NCBI RefSeq assembly: GCF_004343255.1
Contig: NZ_SMDD01000002.1
Span: forward strand, 496,001-560,000
Direction: 5' to 3'
Source: Laceyella sacchari
Lineage (GTDB): Bacteria; Bacillota; Bacilli; Thermoactinomycetales; Thermoactinomycetaceae
Length of the DNA stretch: 64,000 nucleotides
The notes beneath the pieces are model-generated. The model was not told the DNA's origin, ran no database searches, and saw only the letters and a program-made list of their open reading frames with translations. The translations under genes were made by a program, and so were the position numbers. Every line of letters begins with the position of its first letter. Position 1 is the first letter of the stretch. Shown piece by piece: positions 47,270 through 56,428 of this stretch.

Positions 47270-48742
47270 TTAATCCTTGGCATCTTTTCGCACAAATTCG
47301 GGGAGTTCGCCTTTTAATTCTAACACTGCTTCCGCCGAGCCGATGCGCTTTTGCTTGCCTTTTACCCGCTTGGATTGGTACATTTCGATTTTGACAATTC
47401 CATTGATCGTCGTCTGCAACCAAGCCGCGGGAAAACGCACAGGAAAACGAACATCGGACCATTTTTCGTTTGGCGTTTTCTTGAACCGGACATACACGCC
47501 CGGGTCCACTAAGCGGGAATTGGTTTGGTCAACCACAAAAATATCATAATGAAACTCGCTGTCTAATTCATTATTCACTTTTAATGAAACAATATAATTG
47601 CCGTCTTTCCCAGTTACTTTTACATCACGGAAATATTCGCTTTGCTTACGAGACTCTTTGGGTATTTCTTTCCACCATTTATAATTCCTTTTGGTGTTGT
47701 CAGGCAATGCACCACTACTCTGTTTTTGGTTTTCCGCCTGTTGCTGTTTGGCCGGATCGGGAAGAGGTGCGGAATTCCCTTCCAAGTTGCCCAATTGAAA
47801 CCCGATGAACACCAATGACACTGCCGCCAAGCCAGCAACCGCCCACCAACGTTTACCCCAATTGCGCGTGGCTGTCCTTCGCGGCTTGATGTCATACGTT
47901 TCCACATAGGCATCCACTTGCCGGATCGATGCCAATACCTCCTCCAGCGCCTCTTTCATCTGTCGCGCCGATTGATAGCGCTGTTCGGGGTCTTTGGCCA
48001 ACGCTCTGTGAATCACCTCCGCCAATTGTTCTGGAATCTCGCTGTTAAGCGATTTGAGATCAGGCACAGGATCATGGATATGCTTCAATGCGATGGAGAC
48101 GGAATTCCCGCCATTAAACGGCACTCGTCCCGTCAGCATTTCATACAAAACCACACCGAGCGAATATAAGTCGGAAGCGGCGCTCACTTTGGTACCGGAC
48201 GCCTGTTCCGGAGAAAAATAATGAACCGATCCCATCACATACCCCGTCTGCGTGATCGCTGACACCCGGGGAAAGTAAGAGATACCAAAGTCGGTCACTT
48301 TATACTGGTTGCCCGGCGCCACCAAAATATTATGGGGCTTGATGTCGCGGTGAATGATTCCCTTTAGGTGGGCATGGTGAATTCCTTCACAAATCTGGAT
48401 AGCGATTTCAATCGTTTCCTCTGCCCCAAATCGGCCTTTTTTCTTAATCATATCCATCAAGGTGGGGCCTTTGACATACTCCATAACCATAAAATATATC
48501 GAATCCTCACGCCCTACATCATACACATTGACGATATTGGCGTGTGACATGCTTGCCGCTGCTTTTGCCTCACGAATAAATCGGCGAACTGCATCTTGAT
48601 CATGGCTGAAAGATTGGTTCATCACCTTGATCGCCACGTACCGGTCCAACAGCGAGTCTCTCCCTTTGTAGACGACAGCCATGCCGCCGCCACCGATGCG
48701 CTCAAGAACCTGGTACCTTCCAGCCAGCACTGTTCCTTCCAT
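47270..48742 (-). CDS. Membrane Ser/Thr protein kinase (Hanks type)
   Basis: The 490-aa protein has a full kinase domain (10-270): Gly-rich loop RIGGGGMAVV, catalytic Lys39 in VAIKVM, HRDIKPHN at 131-138 and DFG at 151-153, so it should be active. One transmembrane helix (about 297-317) follows. The outer domain of about 170 residues has no PASTA repeats, unlike PrkC; it may bind a different ligand. It is not next to a PP2C phosphatase gene. ATG 48742 follows AAGGAGAA. The activator gene lies 36 bases beyond its stop-to-promoter region. Confidence 0.9.
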   Translation of the reverse strand: MEGTVLAGRYQVLERIGGGGMAVVYKGRDSLLDRYVAIKVMNQSFSHDQDAVRRFIREAKAAASMSHANIVNVYDVGREDSIYFMVMEYVKGPTLMDMIKKKGRFGAEETIEIAIQICEGIHHAHLKGIIHRDIKPHNILVAPGNQYKVTDFGISYFPRVSAITQTGYVMGSVHYFSPEQASGTKVSAASDLYSLGVVLYEMLTGRVPFNGGNSVSIALKHIHDPVPDLKSLNSEIPEQLAEVIHRALAKDPEQRYQSARQMKEALEEVLASIRQVDAYVETYDIKPRRTATRNWGKRWWAVAGLAAVSLVFIGFQLGNLEGNSAPLPDPAKQQQAENQKQSSGALPDNTKRNYKWWKEIPKESRKQSEYFRDVKVTGKDGNYIVSLKVNNELDSEFHYDIFVVDQTNSRLVDPGVYVRFKKTPNEKWSDVRFPVRFPAAWLQTTINGIVKIEMYQSKRVKGKQKRIGSAEAVLELKGELPEFVRKDAKD

Positions 48743-48958
48743 CGGACATTCTCCTTGTGTTCATTACGTTCATGTTTTCAGCGTAACCACTGTCCGGTTT
48801 GCTGTTTAATTAATTGCTTTTTCCTTTGGTTTCCCATCTACTAACAATCTTTCCTGCACTTCTATTATCAATCTAGAATCCCCTAATGGATGTTACATTT
48901 TTTTGAAAATGATAGAGAGGGAAAAAGGTGTCTGTCATCATCATATCAGTTTTTGCTC

Positions 48959-48999
48959 AAAAAAAATCCCCCATCACTCCCGGATGGAAATGATGAGGG
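48959..48999 (-). terminator. Terminator of argS
   Basis: CCCCCATCA (48968-48976) pairs with TGATGAGGG (48991-48999), one wobble; on the minus strand it is followed by eight T residues. Confidence 0.8.
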
Positions 49000-49012
49000 T
49001 TGGATGAGTTGC

Positions 49013-50683
49013 TCACATCCGTTCCGGTGCCGACACGCCAATCAGGGATAACCCGTTTCGCAAGACTTGGCGCACACCCGCAAACAGGGCCAGCCGCGCC
49101 TGAGACAATTCTGCATCATCGGTGATCACGCGATGTTCGTTGTAATAGCTGTGGAATAAAGTCGCCAAATCATACAAATACCGCACAACCCGGTGTGGCG
49201 CCAACTGTTGGGCGCTGACAGCTACTTCTTCTGCAAACTCGCCCAGCTTCTGAATCAGATCCAATTCCTGCTCCAAGGTGAGACGCGCCAACACGTTCGC
49301 ATCCCAGGAAGGCTCCATCCCCTTCTCCTCGGCCAAGCGGAATACGCTGGCGATCCGGGCCGACGCATATTGCACATAATACACGGGATTGGCATTGGAC
49401 TGGGACACGGCCAAATCCATATCAAAATCAAGGTGCGCATCTGGGCTTCTCATCACAAAAAAGTAACGAGCTGCATCCACGCCTACTTCGTCCATCAATT
49501 CTTCCATGGTCACCGCTTTACCCGTACGCTTCGACATCTTAACCAGTTCGCCGCCTTGATAAAGCTTCACCATCTGGGTGATAACCACTTCCAACTGATC
49601 TGCATCATGCCCCAAGGAGTTGAGCGCCGCTTTCATCCGCGGTATATAGCCATGGTGATCGGCTCCCCAGATGTTGATCAATCGGTCATGGCCGCGCTTT
49701 AACTTGTCACGGTGATAGGCAATGTCCGGTGTGAGGTAAGTGAATGACCCATCTTGTTTAATCAAGACACGGTCTTTATCATCGCCAAATGCTGTCGAGC
49801 GGAGCCACAACGCCCCATCTGCCTCATAGGTATACCCTTTTTCTTTCAGTTCAGCAATCGTTTGCTCAATCGCGTCCGCTTCGTACAAGGACAGTTCGCT
49901 GAACCAAACATCAAATTTAACCCGGTATTTCTCCAAGTCGGCTTTGATCTTGGCCAACAGCTTTTGCTTGCCCACTTCTTTTACATAAGCCAAACGCTCT
50001 TCCCGCTCCATCTGCAAGAGTCGGTCCCCTTCCTCCTGAGCCAACTCTTTCGCGATGTCAATAATCTCCTGACCGCGGTAACCGTCTTCAGGGAAAGCCA
50101 CATCTTGGCCCAACGCCTCCAAAACCCGCGCTTCCAACGAAAGGGCCAGCATATTCATCTGGTTACCGGCATCATTGATGTAATATTCTCTGGTTACGTC
50201 GTAACCGGCGGCTTCCAAGATGTTGCTGAGGGCGTCACCCACTGCGGAACCACGGGCATGTCCCAAATGCAGATGGCCGGTCGGGTTGGCGCTGCAAAAC
50301 TCCACATTTACCTTCTCTCCCCGACCGGTGTTGGAATGGCCGTAAGCCGTCCCTTTTTCCTTAATTTCTTCCAACACGCGCACCAAGAAGGATCGGTCCA
50401 TAAAAAAGTTGATAAAGCCGGGGCCAGCTATTTGCACATCGCGGATGTTGCCGGCACCGCGATCAAGCTCGTCCACGACTTGTGCCGCGATCTGGCGCGG
50501 GTTTCTGCGGGCGATGCGGGTTAATTGCATCGCGATGTTAGTTGCGAAGTCTCCGTGCGCTTTTTCCTTTGGCACTTCCAACAGAATCTCCGGCACGCTC
50601 TCTTCCGCTACCAGCCCGGTGCGGATGACTGCTTGCCTGATCTCTCGTTTCAATGTTTCCTTCATCTGTTCAAGCGGATTCAT
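49013..50683 (-). CDS. argS: Arginyl-tRNA synthetase
   Basis: This class I synthetase charges tRNA-Arg. The 556-aa protein has the N-terminal Add1 domain, the HIGH-type motif [15 protein letters not shown] near 130, and the KMSKS-type motif [13 protein letters not shown] near 370. The DALR anticodon-binding domain is at the C-terminus ([16 protein letters not shown] onward). ATG 50683 lies two bases before the stop region of the DUF1934 gene, with which it forms an operon, as in B. subtilis ywiB-argS. Confidence 0.97.
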   Translation of the reverse strand: MNPLEQMKETLKREIRQAVIRTGLVAEESVPEILLEVPKEKAHGDFATNIAMQLTRIARRNPRQIAAQVVDELDRGAGNIRDVQIAGPGFINFFMDRSFLVRVLEEIKEKGTAYGHSNTGRGEKVNVEFCSANPTGHLHLGHARGSAVGDALSNILEAAGYDVTREYYINDAGNQMNMLALSLEARVLEALGQDVAFPEDGYRGQEIIDIAKELAQEEGDRLLQMEREERLAYVKEVGKQKLLAKIKADLEKYRVKFDVWFSELSLYEADAIEQTIAELKEKGYTYEADGALWLRSTAFGDDKDRVLIKQDGSFTYLTPDIAYHRDKLKRGHDRLINIWGADHHGYIPRMKAALNSLGHDADQLEVVITQMVKLYQGGELVKMSKRTGKAVTMEELMDEVGVDAARYFFVMRSPDAHLDFDMDLAVSQSNANPVYYVQYASARIASVFRLAEEKGMEPSWDANVLARLTLEQELDLIQKLGEFAEEVAVSAQQLAPHRVVRYLYDLATLFHSYYNEHRVITDDAELSQARLALFAGVRQVLRNGLSLIGVSAPERM

Positions 50684-50684
50684 T

Positions 50685-51110
50685 TCACTCGTCCTCCATC
50701 CACTTCAAACTCAATTGGTATTTGCCCAACTCTTGCGTGCCCATCGTCAATTCGAATGAAAACGCAATCTCTCCCCCCGTCTCCACGCGACCGCGTCGGT
50801 AGGACAGGGTTTTCACTTCCATTTCGGTCTTGCCTGCCGGGGTGTGTACGATGCTCTCCACTTTTTTGCCCGGCCAATATGTTTGTCTGTATGATACAGG
50901 CCCTTGCCGTGAAATGGTGACATGGTCTTGATGAGATCGGACAGAGGTGAACACTTCTTCGACGGTTCCCTCATATTCTTTGTACTTCAGTGTCCATTCT
51001 CCATTCGCCTTGGCCTCAAACTTGCCGACCAAGTCTTGTTCAATCACTTCCGGCTCTTGTCCCGCTTCTTGCTGTATGACCGATTGGATGTGGATTTTCA
51101 CTGGGATCAA
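50685..51110 (-). CDS. ywiB: DUF1934 (YwiB-like) protein
   Basis: A 141-aa calycin-like beta-barrel protein of unknown function. The alternating pattern ([51 protein letters not shown]) is that of YwiB. The start is TTG 51110, eight bases behind GGGGGAGG; the frame extends to 51128 but that would overlap the ribosome site. Position directly upstream of argS is conserved in Bacillus, suggesting co-expression only. Confidence 0.85.
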   Translation of the reverse strand: MIPVKIHIQSVIQQEAGQEPEVIEQDLVGKFEAKANGEWTLKYKEYEGTVEEVFTSVRSHQDHVTISRQGPVSYRQTYWPGKKVESIVHTPAGKTEMEVKTLSYRRGRVETGGEIAFSFELTMGTQELGKYQLSLKWMEDE

Positions 51111-51179
51111 AGCGCCAGCCTCCCCCAATTTTTTAATACTTGTATCTTAACACTGGTCGGGACTTTTTTGCCAGACGAA

Positions 51180-51215
51180 TAAAAAAGCTTCCCTGCCCTG
51201 TGTGAGGGAGGGAAG
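51180..51215 (-). terminator. Terminator of the speE-speB operon
   Basis: CTTCCCTGCCCT pairs with AGGGAGGGAAG across five bases; on the minus strand it is followed by TTTTTTATTC. Confidence 0.85.
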
Positions 51216-51232
51216 AGTGTGGGACAATCGGT

Positions 51233-52105
51233 CTATTTGACAAACCCAAGCAGCATTTCCCGAATCAGCTTTGCCGCTACCACAGGGGTTTGTTCACTGT
51301 GGTCATAAGCCGGTGCCACTTCGACCAAATCAGCGCCGACCACATTCACTTCCGAACGGGCGATGGCGTGAATCGCCGCCAACATCTCTTTGGAAGTGAT
51401 GCCACCAGGCTCCGGCGTTCCCGTACCCGGCGCATGAGCCGGATCGAGCGCGTCGATATCGATGGTCACATAGACGGGACGGCCAGCCAAGGATGGCAAA
51501 CATTTTTCCAGCGGTTCAAGCACATCGAATGGATAAAAGTGAATACCCGCTTCTTTGACATAAGTTACTTCATCTTTAGTCATGGACCGAATCCCAAACT
51601 GATACACATTTTGCCCACCGATCAATTCAGCGATTTTGCGCAAAGGCGTGGCGTGGGAATACGGCTCCCCCTCATAATCCGTACGCAAATCGGCGTGAGC
51701 GTCGATATGGATCACCGCCAAGTCGGGGTAATCTTTATACACTTCCTGCACCACCGGCCAAGTGACCAAATGCTCTCCGCCCATCCCGATCGGCATTTTC
51801 TTCTTGTCCAAGACTTGACGGACGAAATCACCGATTTGCCGCAAGCTTTTCTCCGGATTGCCAAAAGCCAACGGAATGTCCCCAGCGTCGTAATAAACAA
51901 TCTCGGTCAGTTCCCGTTCCAAATAATGGCTGTATTCTTCATGCACCAAGGAAGACTCCCGAATCCGCGCCGGTCCAAACCGCGATCCGGGACGGAAACT
52001 AACGGTCCAGTCCATGGGCATACCGTACAACACGGCTTGCGCCTGCTCCAAGTCATCACTTGCACCAATGAATACATTACCTGAGTATTTCTCATCAAAT
52101 CGCAT
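51233..52105 (-). CDS. speB: Agmatinase
   Basis: SpeB hydrolyses agmatine to putrescine and urea. The 290-aa ureohydrolase has the dinuclear manganese ligands GMGGEHLVTW near 110, HIDAHADLR near 133, YSHATPL near 148, and DIDALDPAHAPG near 212. ATG 52105 is eight bases behind GAGGGGG, the end of speE; TTG 52108 is less likely. With speE it forms the two-gene route from agmatine to spermidine, as in B. subtilis. speA is not in the window. Confidence 0.94.
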   Translation of the reverse strand: MRFDEKYSGNVFIGASDDLEQAQAVLYGMPMDWTVSFRPGSRFGPARIRESSLVHEEYSHYLERELTEIVYYDAGDIPLAFGNPEKSLRQIGDFVRQVLDKKKMPIGMGGEHLVTWPVVQEVYKDYPDLAVIHIDAHADLRTDYEGEPYSHATPLRKIAELIGGQNVYQFGIRSMTKDEVTYVKEAGIHFYPFDVLEPLEKCLPSLAGRPVYVTIDIDALDPAHAPGTGTPEPGGITSKEMLAAIHAIARSEVNVVGADLVEVAPAYDHSEQTPVVAAKLIREMLLGFVK

Positions 52106-52108
52106 CAA

Positions 52109-52966
52109 TTATTCCCCCTCTGGCTGGAGCAATTCCAGGACGAACGCCGGCAGCGAGAACAACGCTTTATGCAATTCTGGACGATAATAACGGGTGTCGA
52201 ACCGATGTAGCTTGGTCTCGTCCACTGCCAGAGGATCATATTTTTTCGAGCCAATCGTAAAGCTCCACAATCCGCTGGGGTAGGTTGGAATGCTTGCCGT
52301 ATACAGGCGGGTGATCGGGAAAGTACTGGAAATGTCACGGAAAACCTGGCGGATGAGATCCCGGTTGAACCAAGGGGATTCTGTCTGCGCAACCATGATT
52401 CCGTCATCTTTCAGCGCTTCATAAATTTCCTCATAGAAAGGCTTTTGGAACAATCCCACCGCAGGTCCGACCGGTTCCGTCGAATCGACCAAGATCACAT
52501 CGTACTTCCCTTTGTTGTCCCGCACATGCTGAATCCCATCAGCAACTTGGATATCCACACGCGGATCGTCCAGCCCACCGGCGATCTTGGGAAAGAATTG
52601 TTTGGACGCTTCAATCACTTTGCCGTCGATTTCTGCCAACACAGCCTGCTCGACACTCGGGTAGCGCAAGATTTCCCGAATGGCACCTCCGTCTCCTCCG
52701 CCAACAACAAGCACACGCTTTGGATTGGGATGGGTATTCATCGCAACGTGGGTGATCATTTCATGGTAGACAAACTCATCGCGGTCGGTGGTCATGACCA
52801 TGCCGTCCAGCACCAACATGTTTCCAAACTCGGCCGTTTCAATTACATCTAACGTTTGGAACTCTGATTTATCGTGATATAACGTCTTATTGATTTTCGT
52901 CGTGATTCCATGGTTCTTCGTTTGTTTTTCTGTGTACCAGAGATCCATTTCTCTCATTTCCATCAT
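52109..52966 (-). CDS. speE: Spermidine synthase
   Basis: SpeE transfers an aminopropyl group from decarboxylated SAM to putrescine. The 285-aa protein shows the nucleotide motif [14 protein letters not shown] near 85, [18 protein letters not shown] near 54, the catalytic region [10 protein letters not shown] near 160, and [10 protein letters not shown] near 240. ATG 52966 is eight bases behind AAAGGAG. It is divergent from the PBP gene across 190 bases. Confidence 0.96.
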   Translation of the reverse strand: MMEMREMDLWYTEKQTKNHGITTKINKTLYHDKSEFQTLDVIETAEFGNMLVLDGMVMTTDRDEFVYHEMITHVAMNTHPNPKRVLVVGGGDGGAIREILRYPSVEQAVLAEIDGKVIEASKQFFPKIAGGLDDPRVDIQVADGIQHVRDNKGKYDVILVDSTEPVGPAVGLFQKPFYEEIYEALKDDGIMVAQTESPWFNRDLIRQVFRDISSTFPITRLYTASIPTYPSGLWSFTIGSKKYDPLAVDETKLHRFDTRYYRPELHKALFSLPAFVLELLQPEGE

Positions 52967-53069
52967 TGATTACTCCTTTCCTATGTACAACTCTAACTTA
53001 CTAAGAATAATGCATGGGCGAATCAGTTACAATCATTTTCCTCAACCATAAGACCAACCTTTTTCTCAG

Positions 53070-53099
53070 GTATATTCTTCCTGCGACCTCCGCATAATA
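53070..53099 (+). promoter_or_regulatory. Forespore (sigma-G/sigma-F) promoter of the PBP gene
   Basis: GTATA (53070-53074) and CATAATA (53093-53099) are separated by 18 bases, a full match to the sigma-G consensus GHATR-N18-CATWHTA, which overlaps the sigma-F one. B. subtilis pbpG, in the same position, is forespore expressed. Confidence 0.75.
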
Positions 53100-53156
53100 T
53101 TCTTGCTTCTGTTTAAGTAGAGACGGAAGAAAACACCGGAAAAAGGAGCCGCAAAC

Positions 53157-55193
53157 ATGAGGGAACATCCACACGCCACTCCAAACGAATCAACGAAACT
53201 ACTTTTCATCCTGAAGGGCTTGTCTTTGGGATACAAGTTATTAAAGAGCCTTATCATCACACTCGTGATTGGTGCTCTTTTATCCGGTTTGTTGCTTTTG
53301 TATCTGAAGTCGCGTCCATTGCCCGTCCCTAACTTTTTCTCAGCGTCCATACTTTATGACGATTCAGGGCAAGTGTTTGGACGCCTAGACGAAGGGGAAG
53401 CGCGCATCCCGGTTCGTTTGCGGGACTTGCCTCCTTCGCTCATCTCCGCCACTTTGGCTGCCGAAGATAAAGATTTTTACCGTCATCACGGTTTTTCGAT
53501 AAAAGGCATTCTCCGGGCGATGGCCATCAACATCAAAAAAGGGCGCATCGAGCAGGGGGCCAGCACCATCACGCAACAATTGGCGCGCAATCTCTACTTG
53601 ACCCATGACCGCACGTGGGCTCGCAAGATCAAAGAAGCGCTGTTAACCGCCCAGCTTGAACTCCACTACAGCAAAGACCAGATATTGGAGCTTTATTTAA
53701 ACCAGATTTATTACGGACATGGCGCTTATGGCGTGGGACGAGCCGCCAAACTTTATTTCAACAAAAAAGCGGAGCAACTCACATTGGCAGAGTCTGCGTT
53801 TTTGGCGGGCATCCCCCGGGGCCCCTCTTACTATTCCCCATGGAACCATCTGGAGCGGGCCAAGCGCAGACAACGCCACATCTTGGACCTGATGGTGAAA
53901 AACGGGGCGATTTCCCTAGCAGAAGCCGAGCAAGCCAAACAACGCGTGCTTGCCATCGCCCCCCAAACGAAACCCAAACAACTAAAAGCCAATTACTTTC
54001 AGGATTATGTCATTTCAACGTTGGTGAACCAGTATGGATTGGATGAAGCTGTGGTGCGGCGAGGTGGTTTAAAAATCTACACCACGCTCAACACCCGCAT
54101 GCAACAAGCAGCCGAACAAGCCTTGAGAAAACACACCGAACCCACTCCTGGATTGCAGGGGGCTTTGATCTCCGTCGATCCCCGGACAGGAGCCATTAAA
54201 GCGATGGTTGGAGGCAAAGATTATCTGACATCCCAGTACAACCGCGTGTTCGCCAAACGGCAACCTGGTTCGTCATTCAAACCGTTCCTGTACCTTAGCG
54301 CGTTGCAACAAGGTTTTACCCCGATCACACGCATTGAGAGCAAGCCTACTACATTCGTCTACCAAGGGGGCACTTACAAGCCATCCAATTATCGGGATCA
54401 GTACGCTTACCGTCCGATCACCATGAGGGAAGCGATTGCCCGCTCTGACAACATCTACGCTGTCAGCACACTGCTGTCTACCGGAATGGAACGGGAAATC
54501 GCCTTGGCCCGGAAACTCGGCATCAAAAGCCCGCTAAAACCAACCCCCTCATTGGCTTTGGGAAGTTACACTGTCTCGCCCTACGAAATGGCCGAATCGT
54601 ACGCGACGATTGCCAACGGCGGCATCCACCGCCCCCTGATAGGCATCACAAAAGTGGTCGACCCTTTCAACCGAACCATCATCCAAGCGCAACAACCAGC
54701 GGAGCGGGTCGCCTCTGACGCCCACACCTTTGTCTTGACTCAGCTTTTGTCTAGCGTGTTTGAACCGGGCGGGACAGGCTATCGGGTTCGCCAACAATTC
54801 ACCCACCCCGCCGCAGGCAAAACAGGAACGACCGACTGGGACGGTTGGCTGGCTGGATACACACCTGATTTGGTTACAGTCACTTGGGTCGGTTATGACC
54901 AAGGGAAACGGCTTCCCCACCATCAAGCCCGTTATTCGCAGTACATCTGGGCCGATTATATGAAGGAGGCAACCAAGCCGTTCCCAAGCCGCCGCTTCCC
55001 CGTTCCGGAAGGAGTGAAAGGCGTTTATATTGATGAAGAGACCGGCACACTGGCAACACCGCTGTGTGAACGAGTCCGGTTTGAGTATTTCGTCAGCGGT
55101 ACCGAACCGAAAATCATCGCACCGCATCACCGTTTACCGGAGCGGGAGCCGTCACTTTGGGAACGGTTGGCTGACTGGTGGAATCGATTGTAG
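53157..55193 (+). CDS. pbpG: Class A penicillin-binding protein (PbpG-like)
   Basis: This bifunctional enzyme polymerises glycan and cross-links peptides. The 678-aa protein has one N-terminal anchor (about 30-50). The GT51 glycosyltransferase has catalytic Glu in AAEDKDFYRHHGF near 101 and QGASTITQQLARN near 140. The transpeptidase has SSFK near 371, SDN near 427 and KTG in AGKTGTTDW near 553. Position after speE and the forespore promoter match B. subtilis pbpG (ywhE), which helps make the spore germ-cell wall. AAAGGAG precedes ATG 53157. The inverted repeat at 55225-55262 may end the transcript but has no T-tract. Confidence 0.95.
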   Translation: MREHPHATPNESTKLLFILKGLSLGYKLLKSLIITLVIGALLSGLLLLYLKSRPLPVPNFFSASILYDDSGQVFGRLDEGEARIPVRLRDLPPSLISATLAAEDKDFYRHHGFSIKGILRAMAINIKKGRIEQGASTITQQLARNLYLTHDRTWARKIKEALLTAQLELHYSKDQILELYLNQIYYGHGAYGVGRAAKLYFNKKAEQLTLAESAFLAGIPRGPSYYSPWNHLERAKRRQRHILDLMVKNGAISLAEAEQAKQRVLAIAPQTKPKQLKANYFQDYVISTLVNQYGLDEAVVRRGGLKIYTTLNTRMQQAAEQALRKHTEPTPGLQGALISVDPRTGAIKAMVGGKDYLTSQYNRVFAKRQPGSSFKPFLYLSALQQGFTPITRIESKPTTFVYQGGTYKPSNYRDQYAYRPITMREAIARSDNIYAVSTLLSTGMEREIALARKLGIKSPLKPTPSLALGSYTVSPYEMAESYATIANGGIHRPLIGITKVVDPFNRTIIQAQQPAERVASDAHTFVLTQLLSSVFEPGGTGYRVRQQFTHPAAGKTGTTDWDGWLAGYTPDLVTVTWVGYDQGKRLPHHQARYSQYIWADYMKEATKPFPSRRFPVPEGVKGVYIDEETGTLATPLCERVRFEYFVSGTEPKIIAPHHRLPEREPSLWERLADWWNRL

Positions 55194-55278
55194 ATCGTAT
55201 CCGATGAAGATGGACAGCTACACATTGGCCCACACCCAGCGCTAGCATGGCGCGTGGGCCACAAAGTTGTCAATGAGC

Positions 55279-55318
55279 AAAAAAACCCCCCATGCCTTTC
55301 AAGGACATGGGGAGGTTT
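55279..55318 (-). terminator. Terminator of the 74-aa gene
   Basis: AAACC-TCCCCATG pairs with CATGGGGGGTTT on the minus strand, followed by a T-tract, just after the stop codon at 55322. Confidence 0.85.
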
Positions 55319-55321
55319 GCT

Positions 55322-55546
55322 TTAACATTCGTTACTGCCGCCGACGCGTCCCTCGCCGTCTGCAAATTCACCATCATTCAGCAACGTGATTTTGCCTGCT
55401 GCAGCCAACTCTTTCATCACTTCATACATGCTTTCTTTTTTCCCTTCAGGAAGGGACCGCACAAATTCGTTAATCTCTTGCTCGGATACATTGGCACGGA
55501 AATGCGTACCGCCATGCCTCGCAAAATGTTCATGGTTATTTGCCAT
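55322..55546 (-). CDS. Uncharacterised small hydrophilic protein
   Basis: I do not recognise this 74-aa protein. It is His-rich at the N-terminus (NNHEHFARHGGTHF), then has helical segments SEQEINEFVRSLPEGKKE and SMYEVMKELAAAGKITLL, and ends in an acidic, Gly-rich tail. ATG 55546 has AGGGAGGCGG upstream; the 11-residue extension to 55579 would overlap that site. It has its own terminator and lies behind the terminator of ywhD, so it is a separate unit. A regulatory or spore-related role cannot be shown. Confidence 0.7.
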   Translation of the reverse strand: MANNHEHFARHGGTHFRANVSEQEINEFVRSLPEGKKESMYEVMKELAAAGKITLLNDGEFADGEGRVGGSNEC

Positions 55547-55613
55547 CACTACCGCCTCCCTATCCTTTAGCTTGCGCAAAAGAGGCGAAAATTTACCATG
55601 CCATCACAAAAAC

Positions 55614-55645
55614 AAAAAATGGCGGACAACTGTCCGCCATTTTTT
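55614..55645 (-). terminator. Terminator of ywhD
   Basis: Fifteen-base perfect arms (AAAAAATGGCGGACA and its complement) around two bases. Strong and symmetric. Confidence 0.9.
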
Positions 55646-55742
55646 GTGTCCTAGCAAAAGATTCCGAAACCACTACTTAGTGTACTCCTGCCCCATATGA
55701 GGCGGCAATAGCGAATGAAGTTTGTTCACATTTCGTTCAATT

Positions 55743-56237
55743 TTATGACGGAAGCTGCGCTTTTAACTCCGCCTTGCTGTTATTCCACATTTCTTCATTG
55801 TGTTTGATGAGTAACTCTTTCAACGCGGCCTTCTCCGTTTCACCCATTTCCGACAGCTTGACTCGCCGTTTCAGTGCATCATCCATGCGGTTCACATGAA
55901 AGGCGAGATTTTTCCAACCGATGCGTTTCTCCCGATGAATCCGCATCGGGCAAGCCGCGGCACCGGCATAATACGGGCCGTTTTCATCACGATCTACCGC
56001 TACCCACACGACCCAATATAAGGTGCCCCCAGGCACTTCATCTTCATTGCTGGTAAACTTCACACCACGCTCTACCGCGCTTTTGGCGTGAATCAAACCG
56101 AGATCGATCTTAGCCTGATCTCCTTCGATCAATATGGAAGAAAGATTGCTCAAGCTGATGGTGCCTGTGTGGTAAGCCCCGTGGGTGGTTGATTTGTTGC
56201 TTAGAATATTGAATTGCACATCTTTTTTGTTGCCCAT
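55743..56237 (-). CDS. ywhD: YwhD family protein
   Basis: The 164-aa product is full length for the Bacillus-specific YwhD family, whose function is unknown. Seen: VQFNILSNKSTTHGAYHTG at the N-terminus, LIEGDQAKIDLGLIHAKSAVERG, and a central GGTLYWVVWVAVDR strand pair. A conserved AAACPMRIHREKRIGWKN segment carries a Cys. ATG 56237 has only a weak ribosome site (TAAAAG), and a 10-bp hairpin lies 12 bases upstream. Order pbp-ywhD is as in B. subtilis. Confidence 0.88.
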   Translation of the reverse strand: MGNKKDVQFNILSNKSTTHGAYHTGTISLSNLSSILIEGDQAKIDLGLIHAKSAVERGVKFTSNEDEVPGGTLYWVVWVAVDRDENGPYYAGAAACPMRIHREKRIGWKNLAFHVNRMDDALKRRVKLSEMGETEKAALKELLIKHNEEMWNNSKAELKAQLPS

Positions 56238-56249
56238 ATGCTTTTAGCA

Positions 56250-56279
56250 GTTACGAAAGCGCGTTTCCCCTTTCGTAAC
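56250..56279 (-). promoter_or_regulatory. Perfect 10-bp hairpin just upstream of ywhD
   Basis: GTTACGAAAG at 56250-56259 and CTTTCGTAAC at 56270-56279 flank ten bases. It ends 12 bases before the ywhD ATG, where the ribosome site is weak. It may be an operator or an mRNA structure. Confidence 0.5.
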
Positions 56280-56428
56280 GCTTCACCTCCCTTTGCCGTT
56301 CGGGTTTGTCCCGTCCATCCGTCGGATCGGTTTTCCCCCTCCACTTATTTTACAAGATTCATCGCCGAAAATCCCGTTTTTGCAGAAGGGGGAAACGGGA
56401 AGGTGATCAGGGAGGGAAACGCCACCTG

